Below are positions 16,600 to 25,871 of a stretch of 64,000 bases of DNA, piece after piece. The DNA is from JAJDFU01 sp964641965 (GTDB lineage Bacteria; Bacteroidota; Bacteroidia; Chitinophagales; Saprospiraceae), in contig CAZXLD010000007.1 of NCBI GenBank assembly GCA_964641965.1, forward strand, positions 1 to 64,000, in the 5' to 3' direction. A program made the translations under genes and the position numbers. A model generated the notes under the pieces. The model made no database searches. It saw nothing but the letters and a program-made list of their open reading frames with translations, and was not told the origin of the DNA. Every line of letters starts with the position of its first letter. Positions within the stretch are counted from its first letter, which is position 1.

Positions 16600-17683
16600 G
16601 TCCTTTATCCAGGATCAATATGGAATTGAGGGGAAAACAATAGCTCAAACGGGCATGCTCTATCACTTCCACTTTGGGGCGGGACCTCGTGTGCTGGTAC
16701 GGGTTGATATCGATGCCCTGCCCATTCAAGAGGTCAATACTTTTGATCATCGCTCGGAAATTAATGGCGTTTCCCATAAATGCGGGCATGATGGCCACAC
16801 GGTAATCGGCATAGGGCTTGTGGAGCGACTGGTACATGCTCCTCTCGAACAAGGCCAAATATCCATACTCTTTCAACCTGCCGAAGAAACTGGGGAAGGT
16901 GCCCGAAATGTGTTAGACGATGCCGAATTTGATATTCGGCAATATGATTTTGCGATAGCTCTTCACAATATACCGGGGTATCCTTTACATGAGGTGCTTT
17001 GGAAAAAGAAGCAATTTACGACAGCCGTTCAAAGTGTCATCTTCCGTTTCACAGGAAAAACAACACATGCCGCTCAACCCCAGCAAGGAAAAAACCCAGC
17101 CGTTTCTATTGCCGAGTTACTGACCTATGCTCGAAATACGCAGGTATTAAACGAACAAGACCTTTACTACCACCTCATTACCCCAATCTACCTAAATATG
17201 GGAAGTCAGGATTATGGTGTGGCAGCAGGGTATGGAGAGGTACATTTCACGATCCGAAGCCGACGCCAGGCACACCTGGAAGAAATTACAGCCGATTTCA
17301 TAAATTTTGCAACGAAGGTTGCCCGGAAAGAAGGCGTATTGTTAGAAACCGAGACGTTGGCTGCCTTTGCCGCTAGTCGAAATCATCCTGTGGTGGTCGA
17401 ACAATTGATCGAAGCCGCTCAAACACTGGGATTACACCTTACTAAACGCGCCGTATCTTTTCCTTGGGGAGAAGACTTTGGCCTATTCACCCAAAAGATT
17501 CCTGGAGCGATGTTTGGATTAGGAGGTGGAGAAAAATTGCCCGCTTTGCACAATCCGGATTACGATTTCCCAGATGAAATAATCCCTACGGGCGTTAATC
17601 TTTTTTATGAAACTGCTAAGAAACTGACTCAACACCAACAAAATGCCGCTACAATAGGAAATGAACGGCTAAACTTTGGGTAA
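16508..17683 (+). CDS. M20-family amidohydrolase
   Basis: A 391-residue zinc-dependent amidohydrolase of the M20D type (hippurate hydrolase / N-acyl-amino-acid hydrolase group). It starts with the family-typical LVELRKQLHRQPELSGKE, so the ATG at 16508 is needed even though it lies 92 nt inside the symporter gene. Metal site pieces are VDIDALPI, CGHDGH and PAEETGEGA, with a later HNIPGYP and a C-terminal GEDFGLF and ALHNPDYDF. The lid domain (about residues 180-290) carries the TTHAAQPQQGKNP segment. It should release an amino acid from an N-acyl or amide conjugate. An AAGGAA precedes the ATG by about 12 nt. The racemase gene follows 38 bp later. Confidence 0.9.
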   Translation: MDFNLLVELRKQLHRQPELSGKELKTQALIRSFIQDQYGIEGKTIAQTGMLYHFHFGAGPRVLVRVDIDALPIQEVNTFDHRSEINGVSHKCGHDGHTVIGIGLVERLVHAPLEQGQISILFQPAEETGEGARNVLDDAEFDIRQYDFAIALHNIPGYPLHEVLWKKKQFTTAVQSVIFRFTGKTTHAAQPQQGKNPAVSIAELLTYARNTQVLNEQDLYYHLITPIYLNMGSQDYGVAAGYGEVHFTIRSRRQAHLEEITADFINFATKVARKEGVLLETETLAAFAASRNHPVVVEQLIEAAQTLGLHLTKRAVSFPWGEDFGLFTQKIPGAMFGLGGGEKLPALHNPDYDFPDEIIPTGVNLFYETAKKLTQHQQNAATIGNERLNFG

Positions 17684-17721
17684 GTCATCCCGTTAGTTTA
17701 ATATAATTCAAGTCTGAGAAA

Positions 17722-18906
17722 ATGGCAGAACTACACATTAACATCCCTGAAATTAAAAATAACATCCTCAAGCTCAGTGCTTATCTAAAGGAAAACGATA
17801 TTCACTGGAGCCTGATAACCAAAGTATTCTCTGGTGATAAAGATTTTCTCAGGCGACTTCTCACTCCAGATGTCATCGAGAATATTCACTCCATCGGTGA
17901 CTCGAGAATTTCCAGCCTTAAAAACCTGAAAGAGGTCAATCCGGAAATTCGAACGATCTACATCAAGCCTCCTGCAAGAGCACATGTACAAGACGTTATC
18001 AAGTATGCTGATGTATCGCTCAATTCTTCTTACGAAACTTTAATCGAACTCAGCCAGGAAGCGAGTCGTCAAAAGAAGACACACGATGTCATCATTATGG
18101 TCGAGCTGGGAGAGTTGCGAGAGGGCATTGAGCGAAGTGAACTTATGAGCTTTTATTCACAGGTATTCGAGCTACCGCATCTCAATGTGGTCGGGCTTGG
18201 TAGTAACCTGGGTTGTATGTATGGCGTACAACCTACTTACGACAAGTTACTACAGCTTTGTTTATACAAGGAATTGATTGAAGTGCGCCATAATACGAAA
18301 ATGGAACTGGTATCCGGGGGCACCTCAATCACACTACCTTTGGTGGAAAAGGGGAATGTGCCCAAGGATTTGAACCACTTTCGCATTGGTGAGGCAGCAT
18401 TCTTCGGAACAAGCCCATTAGATGATGATGTATTCCGAAACCTGAATCGGGATACTTTTCAATTCTTTACCAACATCATTGAATTGGCGAAGAAAGATCG
18501 AATTCCAGATGGGATAATAAGTAATGCTAACGTAGGGCATACCGCAAAAATGGAAAACGGGGACGGGGAGAAAGCAACCATGAAAGCTATTCTTGATTTC
18601 GGATTGCTTGACGTTGATCCGGATGATCTTACATCTTATGACGCGGACATTGGTTTTGTTGGTACTACATCAGATATGACGGTTATCGACCTGAAAAAAA
18701 ACCTGGATAAGGAAGGGAACCGAAAGTATTCAGTCGGTGATGTATTGCGACTGGAACCCAACTATCTGGCAGTTGCCCGGCTTTTGAATTCCAAGTTCAT
18801 TGATAAGGTTTTCATGGATGAAGGCGAGGGTCAGGAATCCTCTTCGGTAAAACCAGAGCGGAAGCCTTCCAAACTTGTAGAGGTAAGCCAGGAGGAAAAA
18901 GCGTAA
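17722..18906 (+). CDS. Alanine/ornithine racemase family PLP enzyme
   Basis: A 394-residue PLP-dependent racemase of the ornithine-racemase-like branch of the alanine racemase fold. The barrel begins with the catalytic Lys in LITKVFSG (about K34); the Schiff-base region, the phosphate-binding VSGGTSITLP and the hinge segment FRIGEAAFFGTSP follow the pattern of Clostridium ornithine racemase and YhfX-like proteins. These proteins lack the classical alanine racemase C-terminal tail pattern. A low-complexity C-tail (about residues 370-394) looks disordered. Together with the nearby argBDCJ genes, which make ornithine, ornithine is the best substrate guess, though other basic amino acids are possible. 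It converges with the alanine-racemase-like gene 41 bp away. Confidence 0.8.
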   Translation: MAELHINIPEIKNNILKLSAYLKENDIHWSLITKVFSGDKDFLRRLLTPDVIENIHSIGDSRISSLKNLKEVNPEIRTIYIKPPARAHVQDVIKYADVSLNSSYETLIELSQEASRQKKTHDVIIMVELGELREGIERSELMSFYSQVFELPHLNVVGLGSNLGCMYGVQPTYDKLLQLCLYKELIEVRHNTKMELVSGGTSITLPLVEKGNVPKDLNHFRIGEAAFFGTSPLDDDVFRNLNRDTFQFFTNIIELAKKDRIPDGIISNANVGHTAKMENGDGEKATMKAILDFGLLDVDPDDLTSYDADIGFVGTTSDMTVIDLKKNLDKEGNRKYSVGDVLRLEPNYLAVARLLNSKFIDKVFMDEGEGQESSSVKPERKPSKLVEVSQEEKA

Positions 18907-18947
18907 CCCCTTTAACATCATCCTCCTACTTGTTGAAGGAAGCTCTT

Positions 18948-20105
18948 TTACCGAATCCGCACTCTGGGAATGGCGCTCGGCAATCGGCTCATCATCTCCT
19001 GATTGAGCAAATTGGTGCTTTCCGTGAAGGAGCCTACATTGATTACATTATTCCCTTGTCTACCAATTAAAACCACTTCGTCGCCTACTTCTACGTTGGG
19101 AATGTGGCTCACTTTTACCATGAACAGATTCATGTTGATCAACCCCACCACAGGTGCTTTTTTCCCTTTGATCAGTACATGACCTCGATTGGATAATCCG
19201 CGGGGGTACCCGTTCGAATAACCCAGCGGTAGTACAGCTATGATCATTTCTTCCGGTGCTTGGTAGGCAGTTCCGTAGCCAATAAATTCTCCGGCTTTAA
19301 CCCGCCGCACATCCATTACGTCTGTTTTCCACGAAAAAATGCGACGCAAAGCTTTTTCAGATTTTTTTCCAGTCTGATTTAAATGATAATAATAGATATC
19401 AGGACTAGGCCAGAACCCATATTGCGCCACGCCTACCCGAACCATTTCAAGACGGGAATCCGGAAAAGAAAGGGCTGCCGCTGAAGAAGCTACATGGCGC
19501 AACTTGGGAAGACAATTCTTCTTTTTACAAATCTTGTAAAAGTCTCTAAACCGTTGAAATTGTCGCTGGATCTTAAAGTCATTTGAAAAGTTTTCTGCTC
19601 CCCCAAAGTGAGTACACAGCCCTTCAAATTCAAAGTAGGCCTTGTTTTTCTTGATAAGGTCCAGGGAACTATTCAAACTTTCTTCAATCATTCCCGTCCT
19701 GTTCGCTCCTGTTTCAACCTCTATGTGTATTCTAGCCTTTTTTCCTATTGCTTTCGCGGCCTCTAAAATCAGGGGCATCCGATCATAATTAAAAACATAA
19801 AATTCTATCCCATTTTCGATCGCCCAGGTAAGGTCATCATTGTACAGTATTCCCATGATCATAATCCGGGTATCTTCTTTACACACTTCCAGTACCTCTT
19901 CCGCCTCAAAAGAAGAGGCTACCGAAAAATGGTCAATACCGCATTTTTCTGCCATGGGTATGTATTCGGAAATTCCGTGGCCGTAGGCATTGGCTTTTAC
20001 TACACAGGATAGTCGAATATCCCTTCCAATCTGTTTTTTTAAAAAATTAATATTCCCTTTTAAAGCGGATTGGCTTAGTTCAATTCTTGATGAGTGTTTT
20101 ACCAT
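18948..20105 (-). CDS. Alanine-racemase-like PLP enzyme, diverged
   Basis: A 385-residue PLP racemase with the catalytic Lys in VVKANAYGHG (K37) and the second catalytic Tyr in GYGTAY (Y277), so both general bases are present. Differences from housekeeping alanine racemase: the usual MD in the late strand is MN (325-326, GLINMNLF), and where the enzyme normally ends with a Tyr-Glu pair (PYE-type) it has Gln-Glu (369-370). These positions line the active site, so a changed or broader substrate range is likely (inference). I chose the ATG at 20105: it overlaps the upstream stop as ATGGTAA, a coupled start, while the longer ORF would overlap by 46 nt. It is the last gene of the ATP-grasp/papain-like unit. 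Confidence 0.82.
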   Translation of the reverse strand: MVKHSSRIELSQSALKGNINFLKKQIGRDIRLSCVVKANAYGHGISEYIPMAEKCGIDHFSVASSFEAEEVLEVCKEDTRIMIMGILYNDDLTWAIENGIEFYVFNYDRMPLILEAAKAIGKKARIHIEVETGANRTGMIEESLNSSLDLIKKNKAYFEFEGLCTHFGGAENFSNDFKIQRQFQRFRDFYKICKKKNCLPKLRHVASSAAALSFPDSRLEMVRVGVAQYGFWPSPDIYYYHLNQTGKKSEKALRRIFSWKTDVMDVRRVKAGEFIGYGTAYQAPEEMIIAVLPLGYSNGYPRGLSNRGHVLIKGKKAPVVGLINMNLFMVKVSHIPNVEVGDEVVLIGRQGNNVINVGSFTESTNLLNQEMMSRLPSAIPRVRIR

Positions 20106-22096
20106 TGTTTTTCCAGATTGATCCATTGGTAGTTTCTGCCCCAACTATTCCGGGCAAGCTCCTCCACAGCTAGTAACTCGGAAGAAGGGACTCGTTCCAG
20201 GTATTTATCTACATTCAGGTTATTATAATGGAAAGCGTATAGTCGCGCTACGAATTCGTGGATTGGCAAGGAGGACTCACCATGCCGTTCGCCTGCCCCA
20301 TAAACAGTCGGCTTTATACCTTGGCCCCAATTCTGGCGGCCTTCATTGTTGGGGTTCAAAAAATAGGCTCGGATTTCCCCATCTTTATTTGGATTGGGAG
20401 CTACCCGCAACAGCGATAGCGCATGAAAACCAAGCATCGCACCTTTGGAGGTAGTAATGAAAATCCCAACCGGATTGGGATATACCATCATTCTACCACC
20501 ATTATATTTGGGGTGAAAGGAAGCATAAAATAGTCTCACAAATCCCTGAAAATCCTGAATTGAATGGGTCAGGTAACTGTAAGCTGAAGCAAAGCCGGTT
20601 GAAATCCATTGACCGTAGAGTGCTGGATTAGCCCATTTATGAGGGTCCTCTCCTCTACCAGCCGCCAGCTGCATCATCTTGTTATAAATCTTGTCTAAAT
20701 GTGGGACCAGAATAACAGATACCGCGTCCAGTTGATAGTCCAGTTTATCTACCAATCCTTTTCCCAAGGTGGTGGACTCCAAGTCTTGGTTTTCGAATCG
20801 CATGATCAAGTTGTTAGCAGTAGTTACTGTAGTAACCATATTGATCAACTTGGCAGGAGCGTGCTGTGCCCAAAGGCTTATCCCTCGGGCGGACTGACAG
20901 GTAGCATTATTTCCTTGTCCAATTCCAATTGGTTGTCCCAAAATACTGATCAAGGCCGCCATCAATACCTGTTTGGCTGTCACCAAATCCCCGGGCTCCG
21001 CCATTGACTTTAATATCCTGCGCTCGACCTTTGGATGTATATTGATCAACTTCAGATTGGTTAGACCTGCGCGTACCGGACGCCTGGAAAAAAGGGAGCG
21101 CTCTAGCATGCGCTTAAGACCGTAAATTCCACGAAAGTTTTCTTCATTAAATGTATCCAGCACCAGCGATCGAATAAAATATTGGTGTTTTTCCCATTCA
21201 GAAGTCCCCTCTGGCGACAGGGTAAGTAGTAAAGGAACAAGCTCAGGAGCTTTTTTAACGGCAAACCGCAGCATGATGGCTAAATACGGATTTGTCAGGC
21301 CGGTTTCCTTAAGGTAATTGCCCATTTCCTTGGCTTCCTCCTCCAGCCTTGCCGTTTTGGCTTTAGTCAGTGCTTTTTGGTATCGTTCATAGTTGGGATG
21401 CCGCACCACTATGGGCCCAGGGAAATAAATTGCGTTTACATAATACTGCAGGCGTTCATTCACAGGATCTGACTCCTCCAGATCCATCTTTTGGTATATA
21501 GTCTGAATGAGATTTCGAACCGAATGCGTCACAATTGGGCGTTGTGCACACACCATGGCTATCTCCTCGGCCAGCTTTTCCTTTATCCCAGGCAGATTGA
21601 CCTTAAACAAGAGGAATTTGAAATGGCTAACTACTTTACGCCTCTCCTGCTGAGTAAGTCGACTCCGGTTCTCTTCCGTAAGTTCATCGAATGCAAACTC
21701 CAGATTATGAACAACCACTTCTTCCAAGAAGGCTATAGCATCCGAAGTTGAAATGGTAGAAACTCCTTTCTTCCCGAGCGCATAAGCTAAAATCCGGAGT
21801 TCACTCAGGATTTCCATACTAGAGGTGGGATGTCCTGCCATTAGGGTACCTTTCACCAGCGTAGGTACTTGCATGTTTGGGTCTTCCCAGGCTGAATCAG
21901 CAAATATTCCAGCAGCCTCCAGATCCAAACTTTTTTCAAGGAGCAATTCCAAACCCTTGGAAGATCGGCTAAGCAGATCGACAATATTTATAATTTTCTG
22001 AATACGGGCCGGTCTGGAAAAGCTGGCCGCTTGTTTCAATCCAACCAACTCGGTTACAAAGTTTTCGTGCAACCTCTTTAAGGATTCCGTTACCAT
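20099..22096 (-). CDS. Unrecognised 665-aa protein with papain-like Cys/His/Asn pattern
   Basis: I do not recognise a named family. The first 380 residues are mostly helical and charged. The C-terminal part looks like a papain-type (clan CA) core: Q394-G-N-N-A-T-C400 puts a Gln six residues before a Cys, exactly as in papain (Gln19, Cys25); H558 sits in GFHAL, a strand position like papain's NHA; and an Asn-rich stretch ending in NWG (581-591) recalls the papain NSWG motif. There is no signal peptide or membrane helix, so it is probably cytosolic. It is followed by the racemase with a 7-nt ATGGTAA overlap, and the ATP-grasp gene is 186 bp upstream. An amide-forming or amide-cleaving role is inferred from the motif and the neighbours. 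Confidence 0.7.
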   Translation of the reverse strand: MVTESLKRLHENFVTELVGLKQAASFSRPARIQKIINIVDLLSRSSKGLELLLEKSLDLEAAGIFADSAWEDPNMQVPTLVKGTLMAGHPTSSMEILSELRILAYALGKKGVSTISTSDAIAFLEEVVVHNLEFAFDELTEENRSRLTQQERRKVVSHFKFLLFKVNLPGIKEKLAEEIAMVCAQRPIVTHSVRNLIQTIYQKMDLEESDPVNERLQYYVNAIYFPGPIVVRHPNYERYQKALTKAKTARLEEEAKEMGNYLKETGLTNPYLAIMLRFAVKKAPELVPLLLTLSPEGTSEWEKHQYFIRSLVLDTFNEENFRGIYGLKRMLERSLFSRRPVRAGLTNLKLINIHPKVERRILKSMAEPGDLVTAKQVLMAALISILGQPIGIGQGNNATCQSARGISLWAQHAPAKLINMVTTVTTANNLIMRFENQDLESTTLGKGLVDKLDYQLDAVSVILVPHLDKIYNKMMQLAAGRGEDPHKWANPALYGQWISTGFASAYSYLTHSIQDFQGFVRLFYASFHPKYNGGRMMVYPNPVGIFITTSKGAMLGFHALSLLRVAPNPNKDGEIRAYFLNPNNEGRQNWGQGIKPTVYGAGERHGESSLPIHEFVARLYAFHYNNLNVDKYLERVPSSELLAVEELARNSWGRNYQWINLEKQW

Positions 22097-22282
22097 GATC
22101 GCTTGAAATTATAGGATTTTAAACCCGCTACTATCTTCAACTTGTAAAATTTGAGCTTAAATCAAGCCACCCACGATTACACTCCAAGCCCGTGCTTTTG
22201 CCATCATTTTGTTCCTAATATAATAGGGCTCCTTCGAAAAGTATCGACTGTCCTTGTTATCGGACTTGGAATACTTTTTTGA

Positions 22283-23503
22283 TCATATATAAAAATCTAC
22301 GTTCTCGTAATGCAGCAATAACTCCCGCATACGATCTGGGTCTTCCCCTTTAAAGTTTACCGTACCAAAGTGGTTTCCAAATCCTTCCCTGGAATTGACC
22401 TTTTGAGTAGTTAATGGGGGTACTAAGGTATGATCAATGAAATAAGGCTCTTCCTGAAGCTCCTCGGGAATCTCCAATCGCTCAATTGTATCCTGGCGAG
22501 GATAGACCATTACATTTCCATAAAAGTGAGCAGGTCGATAATACTTTGAAGGGAAAAGCGCATCAAATTCCTCTTCCGTCAAGGAGGGATCATGCGATAT
22601 GACAAAGGCGGCAAGCGCATCAAAACCATAAGCCTTACTTGCCAGCTCCAGAATGTGTCCTCCGGGAATCCGACATGCTGTTTCGCCAAAGCTTAACACA
22701 TCCTGTTCATCCAAGAACCACTCCGGATGGACCATTCCGAACTCAATACCGAATATGTCAATCATTTGTTGGGTCTTGTCCCAAATAAGCGGCCTTTTTT
22801 CATAAAGGAAGTTACCCTCCGGTATGAAATTAGAGTGGCCTAAACGAACATACTCCGTAATGTTTAGCCAACGCAACTTTCCTTTATGAACAAACCCTTC
22901 GCAAGAAAATTCTTGCCCACTTAGATGACTTTCAGCCAAACACGGAAAATCAGTATCCTCTACCTTTTGATCTATATCAGCCTTACTCCTGAGGAGCCGG
23001 TGCCCTACCGTACCCGCCGATGAAAATGGCTTAATGTGAACCCAGCTATCGGCCTCTCCATCCAATTGAAGGTTAGCTTCATTCAGTCGACGCATAAATT
23101 GTCGCACTTCTTCCCTATTGTGTACCTCCTCAAAAAGTCCGACACGCAATCCACCGATAAGGGCTTTGCGTTTCATCATGGCTTTGTTACGAAATAGAAA
23201 TGCTCGATTAAGCACTCTGGGGTCATCCCGAAAAATGGAGTTTAAAGCCCCGGCCCATTCGACCGTTTCCTCAAACAAAGGAACCGCAACATCGACATTG
23301 AAAGGCTTCAACTTTTCAGCCAAGTCCAGTGAATTAGAAGTGTCACTCCATTCATCAAATTGATAACTGACGAAAGGGATATTGTTTTCCTTGGCATAGG
23401 TTTCGAAATCAGGGAAGGAGACAACGACAAAGGATTTATCTGTTTTCTGCATACTTTCAATAACGGGAAGGCTCCAGCCCATTAGCGCAAAACAACTAGC
23501 CAT
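22283..23503 (-). CDS. ATP-grasp carboxylate-amine ligase
   Basis: A 406-residue ATP-grasp enzyme expected to activate a carboxylate as acyl phosphate and join it to an amine. The N-terminal Rossmann-like part (about 1-110) is followed by the ATP-binding domain: VHIKPFSSAGTVG is the nucleotide-binding Lys strand/loop, LSGQEFSCEGFV the E-x-S-x-E strand, and FGETACRIPGGH the metal-binding end. This arrangement is that of CarB-like L-amino-acid or peptide ligases. Its partners are the papain-like protein and the diverged racemase, and it is divergent from argB, so an amino acid such as ornithine or glutamate is a natural substrate guess. No signal peptide is seen. Confidence 0.88.
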   Translation of the reverse strand: MASCFALMGWSLPVIESMQKTDKSFVVVSFPDFETYAKENNIPFVSYQFDEWSDTSNSLDLAEKLKPFNVDVAVPLFEETVEWAGALNSIFRDDPRVLNRAFLFRNKAMMKRKALIGGLRVGLFEEVHNREEVRQFMRRLNEANLQLDGEADSWVHIKPFSSAGTVGHRLLRSKADIDQKVEDTDFPCLAESHLSGQEFSCEGFVHKGKLRWLNITEYVRLGHSNFIPEGNFLYEKRPLIWDKTQQMIDIFGIEFGMVHPEWFLDEQDVLSFGETACRIPGGHILELASKAYGFDALAAFVISHDPSLTEEEFDALFPSKYYRPAHFYGNVMVYPRQDTIERLEIPEELQEEPYFIDHTLVPPLTTQKVNSREGFGNHFGTVNFKGEDPDRMRELLLHYENVDFYI

Positions 23504-23863
23504 AATCGGTATTTTTTGAAGATTTAAGGAAATAGGTAAATAATTAGGACCATCAGTATGCCTTGCCTTAGTAAATGCTGGAGTTTAGGATGCAAAAGCT
23601 TGATACAACTAAGTTGCAAAACAGATAATCCTATCAGTGTAACAAGAGAATATAAAAATGTTCGGAAAAACTGTAGCTGAATGATCTGAATAAATCCATC
23701 AAACAAATCATAAACGCCACCGTTCCAATATTGGCCATGGGAATGTATTTCAATTGGAAAAAATTTGAAAAGTCTGGTATTTTTTTAATATCATTTCATC
23801 CCGAACACGGCAACTCGTAACTGCTTTAATATTTTCACCTATCAACCTGCTCCAACTCAACAC
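23504..23863. promoter_or_regulatory. Divergent intergenic region between ligase and argB
   Basis: A 360-bp AT-rich gap between the ATP-grasp gene (-) and argB (+). TTTG at about 23767 followed by TTTTTTTAATATCATTTC is a weak match to a Bacteroidota promoter for argB. A 60-codon hydrophobic ORF (23524-23706, -) lies just upstream of the ligase, but I see no family or start signal. No ARG-box-like palindrome or attenuator was recognised. Confidence 0.35.
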
Positions 23864-24682
23864 ATGAAAAGTATTTGTATCAAATACGGGGGGAATGCAA
23901 TGCTCGATGCAAAGCTACAAGAAGAAGTTATCGGAGCTATTGTCCAGCTTAAAAATCGAGGATTTCAAATCCTGTTGGTACATGGAGGAGGTCCTTTCAT
24001 TGCAGAACAGCTTGATCTGGCACAGATTGAATCTGAATTCGTAGAAGGTCACCGGAAGACCTCCAAAGAGGCTATGATCTATGTGGAAATGGCGTTGAAG
24101 GGCAGAGTGAACGGACGTTTGGTATCCCTCTTTAACCAGGCCGGCAGTCTTGCCCTTGGGTTATCTGGAAAGGATGTTCAAACGATTAAAGTGGTCCAAA
24201 GAAAACATATCATACATCACCCGCATGGCCAGGCAGAAGAAATCAGTTTAGGGCAAGTAGGGGATGTAGTAGGAATTAACACGCCGTTTATTCAATCTTT
24301 ACTGGATCAGAATATCACACCCATTTTAGCTTGTATCGGTATTGACGATGAAGGCGCAGATTACAATATAAATGCAGACATGGTTGCCGGTCATGTTGCA
24401 GGTGCCCTTAAGACTGATTATCTATTGATGCTTACCGATATTGAGGGCTTACGGAGGGATGTAAACCGTCCGGATTCCTTGATTCCCAAATTGACAACTC
24501 AGGAAGCGAAATCCTTATTTGGCACCAGTATTCAAGGAGGAATGATTCCCAAGGTGGAAGCCTGTATCGAAGCTGTCCGAGCAGGTACCCGAGAGGCAGT
24601 TATTCTAAATGGTACCAAGCCTGAATTATTATTCGAAAAAATAATCCAACATCAAGATGTCGGAACTTCTATCTCCGCTTAA
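23864..24682 (+). CDS. argB: Acetylglutamate kinase
   Basis: Phosphorylates the gamma-carboxyl of N-acetyl-L-glutamate with ATP, the second step of ornithine synthesis. The 272-residue protein shows the amino acid kinase fold: IKYGGNAM at the start (ATP-binding Lys and glycines), LVHGGGPFI (glycine-rich loop), the acetylglutamate-binding EGHRKTSKEAM, then LTDIEGLRRDV and the late GGMIPKVEACIEAV. Length is in the family range. It overlaps argD by 26 nt. It is the first gene of a compact + strand unit and divergent from the ATP-grasp ligase gene. Some Bacteroidota use N-succinyl rather than N-acetyl intermediates, and I cannot tell which is preferred here. Confidence 0.92.
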   Translation: MKSICIKYGGNAMLDAKLQEEVIGAIVQLKNRGFQILLVHGGGPFIAEQLDLAQIESEFVEGHRKTSKEAMIYVEMALKGRVNGRLVSLFNQAGSLALGLSGKDVQTIKVVQRKHIIHHPHGQAEEISLGQVGDVVGINTPFIQSLLDQNITPILACIGIDDEGADYNINADMVAGHVAGALKTDYLLMLTDIEGLRRDVNRPDSLIPKLTTQEAKSLFGTSIQGGMIPKVEACIEAVRAGTREAVILNGTKPELLFEKIIQHQDVGTSISA

Positions 24683-25871
24683 AACGGAAAAATCAGCTTT
24701 GCTTCATCAAAAAGACAAAGCCAACTATTTACCTACGTTCAATCGTATGCCGATTGCTTTTGTTAAAGGGCACGGCTGTACCCTTTGGGATGCAGATGGA
24801 AACGAATACCTGGATGCACTGGCTGGTATCGCGGTGAACAGCCTGGGACATGCACATCCTAAAATCACCCAGACACTGCAATTCCAGGCCGATCACTTGT
24901 TACACGTATCCAATTTTTTTGTTACACCCTCCCAGGTAAAATTAGCGGAGCGGCTTACTGACTCCTCCGGGCTAAAGCATGTTTTCTTCACCAATAGCGG
25001 TACTGAATCATTTGAAGGGGCGGTAAAAATTGCCCGAAAATATGCACATCAAAACGGAAGAGGTGGTACCATTATATCCATGCATAATTCCTTTCACGGA
25101 CGAACTATGGCGGCTATCGCAGCCGGAAAGGCTCGTATGCAGAAAGGCTTTGGCCCCATGCCCAAAGGATTTATGCAAATCCCCTTCAATGATATTGAGG
25201 CTTTTCGAAATGTAATCTCAGAAGATATAGCCGCTGTCGTACTGGAGCCTGTGCAAGGTGAGGGTGGCATTCATGTAGCCAGCAAGGCCTATCTGGAAGA
25301 AATGCGCCAACTCTGTGATCAACACGATATCGTATTAATTTTTGACGAAATACAATGCGGAATTGGTCGTACAGGAAAATTATTTGCAAAGGATCATTTT
25401 GGTGTGCAGCCCGATATCATGACCCTGGCAAAAGCTCTTGGCAATGGCGTTCCTATTGGCGCAATTTTAAGCAATGAGCGCGTGAGTGCTGCTATGGAGT
25501 TTGGTGATCATGGTACCACCTTTGGTGGTAATGCGCTGGCTTGTTCGGTCGGCTTGGCAGTGGTCCGCGAGATTGACCGCCCTTCCTTTCTTGAAGAGGT
25601 GCAGCGAAAAGGCCAACTGCTCCGTTCCAAATTTCTCGAAATGCAATCGACCTTCCCAAGCATCCAAGAGGTTAGAGGGCTGGGCTTAATGGTGGGCGTT
25701 GAGTTTTCATTTGAGGCCAAACCCATGGTCATGAAAATGCTGGAATTGGGGGTTATTGCCAATGCCACCGCAGGAAACGTATTGCGCCTTGTTCCTCCTC
25801 TGATCATTTCGGATGCCGAGATTGACCGATTAACACAAACAGTAAAAACCTTAATTCCGGAATTTCAATGA
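24657..25871 (+). CDS. argD: Acetylornithine aminotransferase
   Basis: PLP-dependent class III aminotransferase that converts N-acetylglutamate semialdehyde to N-acetylornithine with glutamate. Visible features are the N-terminal LPTFNRMPIAFVKGHG, the phosphate loop NSGTESFEGAVK, the HNSFHGRTMAAI region, the FDEIQCGIGRTGK strand (PLP-binding Asp) and the Schiff-base Lys in TLAKALGNG. At 404 residues it is full length. The ATG is inside argB (26 nt overlap), and the stop overlaps the argC ATG as ATGA, so translation is probably coupled through the unit. The family also includes succinylornithine and 4-aminobutyrate enzymes; context makes ArgD the best call. Confidence 0.92.
   Translation: MSELLSPLKTEKSALLHQKDKANYLPTFNRMPIAFVKGHGCTLWDADGNEYLDALAGIAVNSLGHAHPKITQTLQFQADHLLHVSNFFVTPSQVKLAERLTDSSGLKHVFFTNSGTESFEGAVKIARKYAHQNGRGGTIISMHNSFHGRTMAAIAAGKARMQKGFGPMPKGFMQIPFNDIEAFRNVISEDIAAVVLEPVQGEGGIHVASKAYLEEMRQLCDQHDIVLIFDEIQCGIGRTGKLFAKDHFGVQPDIMTLAKALGNGVPIGAILSNERVSAAMEFGDHGTTFGGNALACSVGLAVVREIDRPSFLEEVQRKGQLLRSKFLEMQSTFPSIQEVRGLGLMVGVEFSFEAKPMVMKMLELGVIANATAGNVLRLVPPLIISDAEIDRLTQTVKTLIPEFQ

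Noticed and set aside
20106..20144. Longer start for the alanine-racemase-like gene
   Set aside because: It would overlap the upstream gene by 46 nt, while the ATGGTAA junction at 20105 is a typical coupled start and the family motif follows it.
23524..23706. 60-aa hydrophobic ORF upstream of the ATP-grasp gene
   Set aside because: It could encode a tiny membrane protein, but there is no family match and low-complexity AT-rich sequence often gives such ORFs.
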